A DNA stretch of 34,551 nucleotides from CAADGY01 sp900696665 (GTDB lineage Bacteria > Acidobacteriota > Terriglobia > Bryobacterales > Bryobacteraceae): positions 1 through 34,551 of the forward strand of contig JAPSFM010000044.1 of assembly GCA_035063885.1 (NCBI GenBank), written 5' to 3'. The notes below the pieces were generated by a model that searched no databases, was not told the origin of the DNA, and saw only the letters and a list, made by a program, of their open reading frames with translations. A program made the position numbers and the translations under genes. This document shows, piece by piece, positions 16,369 through 26,300 of the stretch; positions within the stretch are counted from its first letter, which is position 1, and each line of letters opens with the position of its first letter.

Positions 16369-18108
16369 CTAGGGTACGGAAAGTCTAAACTGGATCTCCT
16401 GATCGCGCGGACGGACGTAGTTGCCCGGCCGGGGCTTCAGCTCGAGCGGAACGACCACCACCGCGACGGCCCTCCGGAGATTGGTTTCCGGTTTATCGGA
16501 GTATGGGTTGTGCGGATATACCGGCCAGCGGAGTTGAGCGGTTCGATCGACAGATAGAGTCCAGCCATGATGCCTTATCGAGCCGCCCAACTCGCTGCTC
16601 CCGAAGTCGATTTCGTCCGGGCCGACTGTAACCTTGCGGCCGGCGCCGGTTTCCAATTCCTCGCCAGGTTCGAGAACGAGTTGGAGTGTTAATTTCGGGT
16701 TCTTCGCGGGGGTACCACGGCCGTTGATCACGAACCGGAAATCAAGCCCGCTTGCCGAAGGAGGCCTGACGTAGAGGTCGCTAAAGAACGTGTTATAGGC
16801 CAGAGAGAGACGGTCCTGCGTATCCGACATCTGAAGCCGGCTGCTGAGCGGCATATGCACGACCTGTCCCATCAGCTCTTCGGAAAATGTCGCCAACTCA
16901 GGCTGACGCTTCGAGTTCGCACCGGTAACGATCAGGCCCGCCTTCTGGTGGAAAATGCTGAGGTGCCCCTGGCGGTCGAGATAGAAGCGATTGTTGATGG
17001 TCTGCGTATCGATGAGGCCGGACAGCGCTACCTGCCACGGACCATTCTTTCGGACACCAGCCGGAACGCTCATCTGGTAGGAATACGATGGGCGCTGTTG
17101 CGGGGCCGCCTCCGACGGACCTTCATGATAGTAGAGCGCGTCCTGCGCCAGCCGTCCCAACTGATCGACCGTGAGTTTCTCAGGATCGAAAAAGCTGGTC
17201 AGAAAAGCGGCGTAACCGCGCCCGTCCGGAAAATTCGAGAATGCAAACTGTGCCCACGCACTCACGCCCCAATAGCGATTGCGGTCGTTGAATACGTCGA
17301 TCGGCGTGCCGTCGAGAAACGTGCAGTTCTTGTGAAAATCCGTTGCGCGCCGCAGCGCCGGCAGCACGTCCTCATCTTTGCTGAATTCCCAGTACATCGC
17401 GACGGCGCTCAATGTCAGGTGGTTATAGCCGATCGTCGGACCCGAACGGCTATGCTCACCCCAGTAGCCGTCGGGCGTCTGCTCCACCATGGCGAAACGG
17501 CGCAGCACCCTGCGGCCGAGATCCTCCCATTCTTTGTCTCCGAAGAGGCGCCCCCCCAAGTAAAGATTCGCCGCCCATAGCGCGTAGTGATTGGGGGATG
17601 TGCCGATGTAGGGCGAGTTGTACCAGGCGAAATCAAGCCGCTCGCGCGTCCCCTCGACCAGCATAGCGATGTTCTTTCGGATCTCACGCTTCCAGCGCTC
17701 GCGGCGCTCGCCGCCGAGTTCACTGTCCAGCAAACGGTACGCATCCAACCACATGTACGTATCCCAATCGCTGTCCAGCCGCGGCTCGAACGTGCCCTTT
17801 TCGCTCTCGCCGGCCAGCATGTCGCCAATGCGAATAGCGAGATCCAGCATGTGCTTGTCCCGAAAGTGCGGGTTATCCCGGTGCTGTTTCGAATAGAGTA
17901 CGGCTGGCGCGAGAATCGCGTAGGGAAAGTGCCGCCACGATGACTCGGCTTCGAGCGTCTTCAGGTCCGCATTGGGAGTGGCTTTCAGCTTTGCTTCGAC
18001 GCGGGCGGTTCCTGCCTCCATCAGGCGGAAGTAGCGGGCGGGTAGAGAATCGGCGGCGAGCGCAGCGACAGGTGTGAGTAAACAGACCAGAATGACTTGA
18101 AAGCACAT
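16369..18108 (-). CDS. Heparinase II/III- or alginate-lyase-like exported toroid protein
   Basis: A 579-residue exported protein with a signal peptide (about 1-18, AALAA). Residues about 20-330 are helical and fit an (alpha/alpha) toroid, including the TSPNHYALWAANLYLGGRLFG segment (171-190) and DGYWGEHSRSGPTIGYNHLTL (213-233). N173, H174 and Y175, with Y228, N229 and H230, are candidates for the Asn/His/Tyr machinery of this lyase superfamily. The C-terminal part (about 340-579) is beta-rich (YQMSVPAGVR, LSIFHQKAGLIVTGANS), as in PL8, PL15, PL17 and PL21 enzymes. The substrate is not evident. The gap to TonB receptor 2 upstream is 25 bases and the next gene begins within a few bases of this stop, so the three form one operon. 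No strong ribosome-binding site is visible before the ATG. Confidence 0.68.
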   Translation of the reverse strand: MCFQVILVCLLTPVAALAADSLPARYFRLMEAGTARVEAKLKATPNADLKTLEAESSWRHFPYAILAPAVLYSKQHRDNPHFRDKHMLDLAIRIGDMLAGESEKGTFEPRLDSDWDTYMWLDAYRLLDSELGGERRERWKREIRKNIAMLVEGTRERLDFAWYNSPYIGTSPNHYALWAANLYLGGRLFGDKEWEDLGRRVLRRFAMVEQTPDGYWGEHSRSGPTIGYNHLTLSAVAMYWEFSKDEDVLPALRRATDFHKNCTFLDGTPIDVFNDRNRYWGVSAWAQFAFSNFPDGRGYAAFLTSFFDPEKLTVDQLGRLAQDALYYHEGPSEAAPQQRPSYSYQMSVPAGVRKNGPWQVALSGLIDTQTINNRFYLDRQGHLSIFHQKAGLIVTGANSKRQPELATFSEELMGQVVHMPLSSRLQMSDTQDRLSLAYNTFFSDLYVRPPSASGLDFRFVINGRGTPAKNPKLTLQLVLEPGEELETGAGRKVTVGPDEIDFGSSELGGSIRHHGWTLSVDRTAQLRWPVYPHNPYSDKPETNLRRAVAVVVVPLELKPRPGNYVRPRDQEIQFRLSVP

Positions 18109-18133
18109 ATCGTTGTTGTACGGCTGGGACCGC

Positions 18134-21100
18134 TCAGAATTCGATTCGCAATGCTACCCGCCCGCCGCGCGGACCCGCACCGTACCTGTTATAGAGATTG
18201 CGAATTGTGCCGACGGCGCCCGAGCGGATATTTGTGTTCGGCGAGCCGTAGTTAGGGTGATTCAACACATTCGTGAACGTGCCTTCCAACATGGCCCGGA
18301 ATCGTTCGGTGAACTGGAATTGCTTATGGAGTCCCGCATCGAGCACCACGGCGCGGGGACCTTCGATGGTGTTCGGAGCGGCATTGCCGAACCGTCCGGG
18401 ATTACCATCGGGCCTGCCGTCTCCGTTCCGGTCTCCCGGCACAACGAAGGCCGTCCTATCGAACCAGCGGTCGATAGTACGTTCCGAGCCGGGCAGGTTG
18501 CCGTTGGCAATTCTATCGGGACGCTGCGTGCCGGTGCTCCCGGTGTTCGATACATCGAAGCCGCTGAAAGAAGGCGAGAAGAATAGACCTGTCTGAGCGA
18601 CCAGTACGGCGCTCACCGTCCAACCTCCAACGATCCAATTCGCGGGACCGCCGGCGCCCGTGAAGAACGGCTTCCCACGACCAAACGGCAAATCGTACAG
18701 CAGCGTGCCCGTCACACGGTGCCTGTTCGTGTAACTGACATTGCTGTATTCCAGATGCCGTGCGTAGGCATTCTGCGGCTGGCAGCCGCCTTCACTGTCG
18801 CTCTGGCAGTCCGTCAGATTTTTCGCCAACGTCCAACCAAGCTGGTAGTACAAGCCATTCTGCAGCTTCCGCTCTCCGGTGATGTGCAGCGAATGATAGT
18901 TATGCGTAGCGCCGTTATCCCGCACGCCAATATCCCGCAAATTCGGAAATCGCCGCAGGCTGCTGCTGAAAGGCGTAGCCGATGGTGCAGGCTGGTTGAT
19001 GTTCTGTACCCAGATCAGCTTGCGTGTGTTGGTGCCGATATAAGAGATACGGAAGCCGACGTTGGCCACCTCCTGCTCAAGCGTGAGGTTCCATTGCTGG
19101 ATATAGGGGTTGCGCAGCTTGGGGTTGATCGCACTGAAACTTTGTGCCCCGATCGCTCCGAAACCTGGAGGAAATGCATTGGGGAATTGGAATCGTGGAA
19201 CGCCGTTCGTGATGGTGTTGTCGAAGGTCTCGCGTGAGATAAATGGTCCGCCGGTGCCGAGACGCCACAACGACGAAGTAAGGTCGTCCACATAGATGCC
19301 GTAGCCTCCGCGAATCACCGTTCGCCCACTGGCGGTGGCACGGTAGGCGAAGCCAAACCGAGGCATGAAGTTGTTCAGATCGGTGTACCAAAGGCTCTTC
19401 GGCAAGCCGGCCTCCTCCGCCGTCACAATCGGCACAAGGTTAGTCGGAAACAACGGATTCACGCGCTCGAGCGCTGCCCTGCTAGGCAGAATCAGGCGTC
19501 CGGTAGCCGCATCGAAGTTGAAGAAGTTATCGTCCTTCTCGTGATATGGCGGATTGTATTCGTATCGCAATCCCAGGTTCAGGGTTAGCCGTGGAGTAAT
19601 CTTCCAATCGTCCTGGACAAACAGCGCAGCATCCGTATTGATGGAGTTAATCAGCGGCGCCGCGCTCGCCCGTCCGGCAGTGGTAGGCACTCCCAACAGG
19701 AAGTCCGCGTAATCGAAATTAGAGAAGGCTCCGCTAAAAGAGAATTGTCCGAACTGGAGAACAGGGAAACTGGTGCCGCCGGGGAAGTTCGTTCCCCGAT
19801 TCCATCGAATCTCGACGCCGGATTTGATGACGTGATTATTGCGTGTCCATGTGACGTTGTTCACAACCTGGTGAATGCGCTCGCTCGGATCCTGATAGAG
19901 GTCCGTCGCTCCGATCTCCTCGAAGTTATTGAAGCTGAAAACAGGCGCTCCCTTATCGAGCTCCGGGTTCCAGCTTATCCCCTGAAGCCCGAATTTCTTG
20001 ATGAGGGCCGGCCCATCCAAAGGGTTAAAAGCGGGGTTTTCCGTCCGCATGATTCCGAAGCGGAACTCATTGATCAGGTTCGGACTAAAGATGTGATTGT
20101 CGGAGATGGTGATGGTAGTGCTGCGCCGGTCCTGTTCGCGCTTGGGGATCGTCACCAGACTGTAATCCCACACGTTTGCACCCGTACGGTTCCAGGAAAT
20201 GCGGCCGAAAAGGGTATTGGCATTTGAAACTTGATGATCGATGCGGGCCTCTACCTGGGTTTTGTATTGGGAACTGGCACGCGTTCCACGCCAGTTCTGT
20301 TGCCAATTGTTGGCTGGTCCGAAATTCGGAAGCGGATAGAACTGTTCCTGAATCGCCAAAGCGCTTTGGCTTAGCCGGTTTGTGGGGATGATGTTGCCTG
20401 GAAAGGGACTGCCGGTCAGCGGATCGCGAATGGCGGTGGCAGGGAGCAGCGAAGAGAAGTCACCCGACCGGAACGCGACCGTGGGGAGGTTGCTATTGAA
20501 GATCGCTTCATTACGCAGCGGAAAGCGTTCGTAGGTTGTAAAGAAAAAGGTGCGATTCCTCCGTATCGGGCCGCCGATGCTGCCACCGTAGTCGTTCAGG
20601 ATCTGGAATGGCACAGACGTGGAGAACGTGTTCCGTGCTTGCAGCCGCGAGTTGGAGTGATACCAGAAGAGACTTCCATGATATTCATTCGTACCTGACT
20701 TCGAACTGGCATACACACCCCCCGGCAATCCGGCTTCGGCCTTGTCGTTCGCCAGTTGGATCCGAATTTCGCCGGTCATTTCCATGTTGCTCTGCGCCGG
20801 GCCAATGCTGTTGGCGAACAGGGGCGAACGCTGGCTGGTGCCATCGACGGTAGCACCCCACTGGTTGCCGCGTGCGCCGGCCAGACTGAAGTTCGAGCCC
20901 TGCCCGCGTGTGGCGCCCGGCGTAAAAGTCAGCAATTCAAAATAGAAACCGTCGAATTGCCCGCGTACATTCATCGGCATCTTTTCGATTACAGCGTTGC
21001 TTCGCACCTGCGCAATTTCCGCGGACTCCGTGTTGATGACAGGCGCGGAGGCCTGAACGTTGATGGCGCTTGCAAGTTCGCCGACCTCCATGCTCAAGTC

Positions 21101-21424
21101 CGCGCGTACGGTCGCTGAGGTCTCAAGAAGAATGTCCGAAACCACTACTTTCTTGAACCCGGCTTTCTCCGCCGTTACCTCATAGCGGCCGGGAGTCAAT
21201 TGCGTCACTTCATAGTTGCCAGTCAACCCCGTCAGCGTTTGCCGCGTGAGGTTCGTGCCCGTGTTACGCACGGTGACCTGCACACCGGGCACGATGGCGC
21301 CGCTTGCATCGGTTGCAAGCCCTCGAATAGTGCCGAGAGTGGTTTGTGCTGGTAAAGGCATAGCGAGCGCCACAAATAATGCGGCTGAAGCCACGCGAGT
21401 TGCGATGTTCTGAAACGTAGCCAT
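18134..21424 (-). CDS. Oar-like TonB-dependent receptor 2
   Basis: Predicted outer-membrane receptor of 1096 residues. The signal peptide is about 1-26 (ALAMPLPAQ). A carboxypeptidase-regulatory-like domain (about 28-110) contains TIRGLATDASGAIVPGVQVTV and GRYEVTAEKAGFKK. A plug-like region follows (VINTESAEIAQVRSNAVIEKMP, then NQWGATVDGTSQR), then a long beta-barrel ending VALRIEF. It belongs to the same broad family as receptor 1, but with diverged barrel loops, so the ligand is probably different. It is the first gene of an operon with two lyase-like proteins, which suggests it imports their products. A good promoter lies at 21472-21500, and AAGGAG sits three bases before the ATG, closer than usual. 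Confidence 0.9.
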   Translation of the reverse strand: MATFQNIATRVASAALFVALAMPLPAQTTLGTIRGLATDASGAIVPGVQVTVRNTGTNLTRQTLTGLTGNYEVTQLTPGRYEVTAEKAGFKKVVVSDILLETSATVRADLSMEVGELASAINVQASAPVINTESAEIAQVRSNAVIEKMPMNVRGQFDGFYFELLTFTPGATRGQGSNFSLAGARGNQWGATVDGTSQRSPLFANSIGPAQSNMEMTGEIRIQLANDKAEAGLPGGVYASSKSGTNEYHGSLFWYHSNSRLQARNTFSTSVPFQILNDYGGSIGGPIRRNRTFFFTTYERFPLRNEAIFNSNLPTVAFRSGDFSSLLPATAIRDPLTGSPFPGNIIPTNRLSQSALAIQEQFYPLPNFGPANNWQQNWRGTRASSQYKTQVEARIDHQVSNANTLFGRISWNRTGANVWDYSLVTIPKREQDRRSTTITISDNHIFSPNLINEFRFGIMRTENPAFNPLDGPALIKKFGLQGISWNPELDKGAPVFSFNNFEEIGATDLYQDPSERIHQVVNNVTWTRNNHVIKSGVEIRWNRGTNFPGGTSFPVLQFGQFSFSGAFSNFDYADFLLGVPTTAGRASAAPLINSINTDAALFVQDDWKITPRLTLNLGLRYEYNPPYHEKDDNFFNFDAATGRLILPSRAALERVNPLFPTNLVPIVTAEEAGLPKSLWYTDLNNFMPRFGFAYRATASGRTVIRGGYGIYVDDLTSSLWRLGTGGPFISRETFDNTITNGVPRFQFPNAFPPGFGAIGAQSFSAINPKLRNPYIQQWNLTLEQEVANVGFRISYIGTNTRKLIWVQNINQPAPSATPFSSSLRRFPNLRDIGVRDNGATHNYHSLHITGERKLQNGLYYQLGWTLAKNLTDCQSDSEGGCQPQNAYARHLEYSNVSYTNRHRVTGTLLYDLPFGRGKPFFTGAGGPANWIVGGWTVSAVLVAQTGLFFSPSFSGFDVSNTGSTGTQRPDRIANGNLPGSERTIDRWFDRTAFVVPGDRNGDGRPDGNPGRFGNAAPNTIEGPRAVVLDAGLHKQFQFTERFRAMLEGTFTNVLNHPNYGSPNTNIRSGAVGTIRNLYNRYGAGPRGGRVALRIEF

Positions 21425-21471
21425 ACGCTCCTTCGACAGTTGAGTTCCCTCTGATTACCAGGATAGGTTTG

Positions 21472-21500
21472 ACTATATTCGGATTTTCCCGAAAGTTCAA
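21472..21500 (-). promoter_or_regulatory. Promoter of the TonB receptor 2/lyase operon
   Basis: On the minus strand, TTGAAC (21495-21500) and TATAGT (21472-21477) are separated by exactly 17 bases, giving a start near 21465 and a leader of about 40 bases. This is the best sigma-70-like match I saw in the window. A perfect TTAATATTAA palindrome (21507-21516) lies just upstream of the -35 box and could be an UP element or an operator. Confidence 0.6.
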
Positions 21501-21685
21501 GGAGCGTTAATATTAATCCGGTGAACGGGGCGGCTCTGTGAGTTGGCGGCGGATGGCACGCACGAACCTTTTCTCGGCGTTGGCTGTCCTTACAACATGG
21601 CAGACATGCTAATGAGTGCGCCTTGCAACGAAGCTCGCGCACTCTACCCCATTCGCGATAAGCTGTCGAGACCAGAGGAGGTGTA

Positions 21686-23341
21686 ATGGAAACGATCACG
21701 CGCCGGGCATGGCTATCGTCGATAGCCGGAAGCGGGCTCGCCTTCGGAGGACGCGTGGAGCCCGGCCTGGTTCTACACGGGGGCAATGTTCTTACGATGG
21801 ATCCAGCCGTTCCGCGAGCACAGGCGCTCGCGGTAGCAGGCGACCGCATCTTTGCCGTGGGCTCGGATGAGGACGTGATGCGTCTCGCGACAGCCCGAAC
21901 CCGGAAGGCCGATCTAGGCGGCAGCACTGTTGTCCCCGGTTTCATCGACGCTCACACGCATGTCTGCTACTCCGGTATCCGTCACTTGAAGCAGGTCGAT
22001 TGTGATCTCCGGTCGATCGCTGATATCCAAAGAGCTGTTCGCATGCGTGCCGCGAAAACCGCGCCGGGGCAATGGGTGGTCGGGTTCAAATACGACGACA
22101 CGAAAACTTCCGACGGCCGCAAACTCACCCGTGCCGATCTTGATGCGGCCGCGCCCGCACATCCCGTCTACATCGGACATCGTGGCGGCCACACGGGTTA
22201 TGTGAATTCTCTGGCAATGAAACTCGCCGGTGTTTCAGAGGATACGCCAGATCCGGCAGGAGGGCATTTCGATCGCGATCCCGCCACGCGGCGCTTAACC
22301 GGCGGATTGCGTGAGCGCGCGACAGAGCCGTTTCAAAAACTCTTCGCCAGCCGGCACACTCGCGATGAGTACCGCAAGGGTGTGGAACTCATCACACGCA
22401 TGATGGCCCGTTCCGGCGTAACCTCCGCGCATGATGCGCTCGGCGGCCCTGAGTCTCTTCTGGCGTACCAGGATGCGCGGGAAGCCGATCAGCTTGCAGT
22501 CCGCGTGTACTGCCTGATCAGGAATGCCGACCTCAACCAGATGATCTCCGCCGGTGTTCGCACCGGGATGGGAGATGAGTGGGTACGTGCCGGTGCAGTG
22601 AAGCTGATGTGCGATGGTTCGATCTCAGAACGTACAGCGCGGCTTTCGGAGCCTTACGTCGGGCGCCCGGACGACCATGGAATTCTCGTGACGGACGAAC
22701 CCGAGTTGTATGAGCAGGCGCGCAAAGCCCACCTGGCAGGCTGGCAGATCGGTACGCACGCCAACGGCGACGTGGCCATCGACATAACGCTTCGCGTATA
22801 TGAACGCCTTCAGCGCGAGCATCCGCGCAAAGATGCCCGTTTCCGCCTGGAACACTGTACCGTCATCACAGACAGCCTCGTGCGGCGCATCAAGGCTCTC
22901 GGCGCCATTCCCAACCCTTTCTCAACGTACGTTTATTACCACGGCGAAAAGATGCGGGAGTACGGGGAGGAGCGGCTGAACCATATGTTCGCCGTGCGTA
23001 GTTTTCTGGATGCTGGAGTGCCCGTCACACAAACCTCCGACTATCCGCCCGGACCGTTCGAGCCGATGATGGCATTGCAATCGAGCGTCACGCGTACCGA
23101 TTCTCATGGCAAGACGTGGGGGCCGCGGCAGAAGGTCACCGTGGAAGAAGCGCTGCGCGTGGGCACCGTTCATGGAGCGTACGCTTCGTTCGAGGAGCAT
23201 CTGAAAGGTTCACTTGAGCCCGGCAAACTCGCCGACCTGGTGGTGCTCGCCGCCGATCCTCTGCGCACAGATCCATTCAAGCTGATCGGCATTCGCATCG
23301 AGCGCACAATGGTCGGCGGACGCTGGGTATATGAAAGCTGA
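21686..23341 (+). CDS. YtcJ-like amidohydrolase (amidohydrolase family 3)
   Basis: A 551-residue member of the metal-dependent amidohydrolase superfamily. RRAWLSSIAGSGLAFGG at the N-terminus looks like a Tat leader. The beta-sandwich strand LVLHGGNVLTMDP is followed by the metal-binding VVPGFIDAHTH (His90 and His92). Further family landmarks are HRGGHTGYVNSLA, MCDGSISERTARL, GTHANGDVAID, RLEHCTVI and QTSDYPPGPFEPM, then LEPGKLADLVVLAADPL near the C-terminus. These agree with a complete YtcJ-type protein; members hydrolyse C-N bonds in mostly unknown substrates. The ATG at 21686 has an excellent AGGAGG just upstream. It is divergent from the TonB/lyase operon and its stop is only six bases from the convergent hydrolase gene. 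A link to glycan use (for example N-acyl or amide groups) is speculation. Confidence 0.88.
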   Translation: METITRRAWLSSIAGSGLAFGGRVEPGLVLHGGNVLTMDPAVPRAQALAVAGDRIFAVGSDEDVMRLATARTRKADLGGSTVVPGFIDAHTHVCYSGIRHLKQVDCDLRSIADIQRAVRMRAAKTAPGQWVVGFKYDDTKTSDGRKLTRADLDAAAPAHPVYIGHRGGHTGYVNSLAMKLAGVSEDTPDPAGGHFDRDPATRRLTGGLRERATEPFQKLFASRHTRDEYRKGVELITRMMARSGVTSAHDALGGPESLLAYQDAREADQLAVRVYCLIRNADLNQMISAGVRTGMGDEWVRAGAVKLMCDGSISERTARLSEPYVGRPDDHGILVTDEPELYEQARKAHLAGWQIGTHANGDVAIDITLRVYERLQREHPRKDARFRLEHCTVITDSLVRRIKALGAIPNPFSTYVYYHGEKMREYGEERLNHMFAVRSFLDAGVPVTQTSDYPPGPFEPMMALQSSVTRTDSHGKTWGPRQKVTVEEALRVGTVHGAYASFEEHLKGSLEPGKLADLVVLAADPLRTDPFKLIGIRIERTMVGGRWVYES

Positions 23342-23347
23342 GGCGGC

Positions 23348-26300
23348 CTAGGGCTTTGTTTGAGCAATCAGCCACGCCGCCACATCGCCGCGCTCGGGTC
23401 GGACGGTGAGGCTCCGCTCCGCGGGAAACATACGGCCCATGGTTCCAGCATCGACAATCACGTTTCGCCCGTCCACAGCCGCCTCGAACAGCACCGGTTT
23501 CGGTGCAGCCGCCGCCACAATGTCGGCGATATCGCCTACTTTCAGAACTCCGAGCAGCACCGCGTCCATGGGTGTATAAGTGAACGCGCTGCCGAGCATC
23601 GTCAGGTAACTCGCTATTCCGCCTCTCGCGGCGGCAGCCTTCACGCCGTCTTCATAGAGCACTGCCAGCAGCGCCAGCAGCGCTCCCAGCGGCTCTGAGC
23701 GGTACTGGATCTCCGGCGAGACTTCCTGCTCGATCTCGTCGAGGTATAACCCGGCGGAATTCGGCGGCACAAATGAATCGCCCCAAACCGAGATCGCATT
23801 GCTATCCACATCAGTCCGTGTCCGCAAGTAGGCAAGAACGGTCCGCAGATCTTTCAAACGGGCTCCCGCCAGATTTTGAGCGAGATCGAACTCCATCTGC
23901 GCCAGGTCGAAATGCACACCGCCATCACGGTTGCGGTCGTTCGACGGGGAGGTCTCGCCAGTGCCGCGCAAGTCCGGCAGACAAATGCGCACACCCGCCC
24001 GGACCAGACGTTCCAACTCTTCGGCCCGGCTTACCAGAAACCGCTCCTTGCCCGCCTGTGCAACTGCTACCACCACAGGCGCACGTTTCCCTGTCCCCGG
24101 TCCCAGCATCAGCAGCGGCACCTGAATGCCGGGCTCCACGTCTAGCACAAGCGCTTCCACTTCCGCGCCCGAAAGCGAGCGCGTCCATTTCCGCGTACCC
24201 TGTACGGAACCCGGCGTGATGTCGCCGAGAAGCGGCTGAAGTTCCTCGCGCAGTTTCTGACGCCGCTGTTCCGGAGCGAGCGGTTGCCGCCGTGCGCGCG
24301 CCGCCTGCAAATACTTTGAACCCATCTCGTGCGCCAGTTCGTGCATCGGCCTGCGCTTGAGTTGCGCGGAAAGCTCAGGTGTGATGCTCATCAATTCGGC
24401 ATGTGGACGCCGCCTCAGCGCTTCCTGCCGCCGTGCTGCTTCCCGGTGCGGGTTCGTGGATAATCGCGAGTCGGGAAGAATCGACAGATCCTCTTCAGAC
24501 GGCAACGGGATGTCGAACCATCTCTTGAAGATCGGATACAGTTCCACACGCTGTTGCGGACCGATGCTGAAACAGTGGCTCACACGCTCCATGCTCAAAC
24601 GGATCAACCCGTACGCCTGGCTCGCAGCCAAGTTCTCGCGGGCGCCATAAAAGCCCCATACTTTCTGCGAGCGAAGCATGCCATCGACCCACAACTCCGG
24701 ATAATCCGGCTCTTCGGCGCCCTCCCATCCGAACTCGAACGCCCTCACGAAGCGTCGCGGCGCCACGGAGGCGGCTACCAGCCAGGGCGAGAATTGCTTG
24801 GCAATCTGACCAGGAGAATCGCCGTGGACGCGAATATGCCCCTGGTCGTAGTTGAATGGCACCACCGCGGCGATGCGCGGGTCTAGCGCCGCCGCCACCG
24901 CCGCGGGTTCTCCGCCACCCGCCACCGAGCCAAGCAGGATGATGCGGTCCCGGTCGATATCCGGCCGGTTGTTCAGAACGTCGACAGCCCGAATGATATC
25001 CCACGCGACCCAACCCGAATAACTCTCTCCGATCAGAAACAGTTGTTTTGAAAATGTGAACCGCGAACCGTACGCCTGCCGGTACCAGGTACTCGTCTCC
25101 GCGCGCTCGCCGTAGCCCGGACGTTCGATGATCAGCACGGCGCAACCAGTGCGCGCCCACAACTCGCCCATATCGTGCAATTCGCCCTGCGTTTTCGGAA
25201 AGTGCTGGCTGTGAACGATGATCATGCCCGGCATCCGCGCAGCGGCGCGTTCGGGTAAATAGAGGTTGGCCGTGACGTAGTATCCCGGGCGGCTCTGATA
25301 AACCAGGTTCTCAAGCCTGTATCCCTTCCCGCTATACCGGCCAGATACGCGAACATCAAGGGGCGGCCGTTGGGGAGGAAACTGGCCCACCGATTCGCGG
25401 AGGGCGGCGATGCGAGGGTCGCGAAAACATTCCCAATCCTGGCGGGTTCGTACTTCCTCCCATTCCTGGCGTTCCGCCCGGATGGCTTCTTGCGCGCGCT
25501 TCCGCTGTTGCGCCTCCACCATGCGGGTTACGGCTGGGTTTCGTCTTTCGAGAGCGGACCAAACCCGCGAATCAAGCTGCGCCAACTCGTGAGCGAGCCC
25601 GGTGGACGGGAGTTCCTTCCACGCATTTCCGATTTTTGCGACAGCATCCGGCGGGGCATCTCGAAGAATCATGGCGCGGTAACGCAACGGACCGCGAAAC
25701 GCAGACGTGCCGAGAGCCGGCAACGCGCTCACTTCCGCCGCCTCGCCGGAACGCCTGGCACGGTGACGCGCCAGCAGTATGCGCCATTCCGGTGGCACGC
25801 CAGTTTCGCCCAACGCTGCCGCCAACTGCTGGAGCGGTAGATCCATGCGGGCATACCATGCGCCGTGCCGGATGTCGGTCTGCACCTCGATATCCGCGTT
25901 CCATCCGGACTGCGAATTCATGCGGCGCGGTCCGGCGATGCGTGCATCGTAAATAGCGCCAACCGAATTGATGCGTATCTCAATGATCGCCGAACCGCTG
26001 GTTGCCAGATAGATGGCGAAATGATCGTCGCCTGCTGTGGCGCTATCGCGCCCACCCGCGCGCGCCACCACCGGCTCCGGCTCCTCGAGGCGCAGCAGGA
26101 GCCCGAGTTTCTTTCCATCGTGCATCCATTTCACATTCGTGGAGTATCGCGGTGCGCGCGGGTAGGCTTCATTGCGGGGAAGCTGAAAAGCCGGCACCTT
26201 CCGCCAGGCGGGGTCTTCCCATTTCGCTACCACCGCAGGCAACTGGGCCACCCGTCCCACTTCGAGTGGAGCGTCCCGGTTTCCCAGCACCGGTGGTTGC

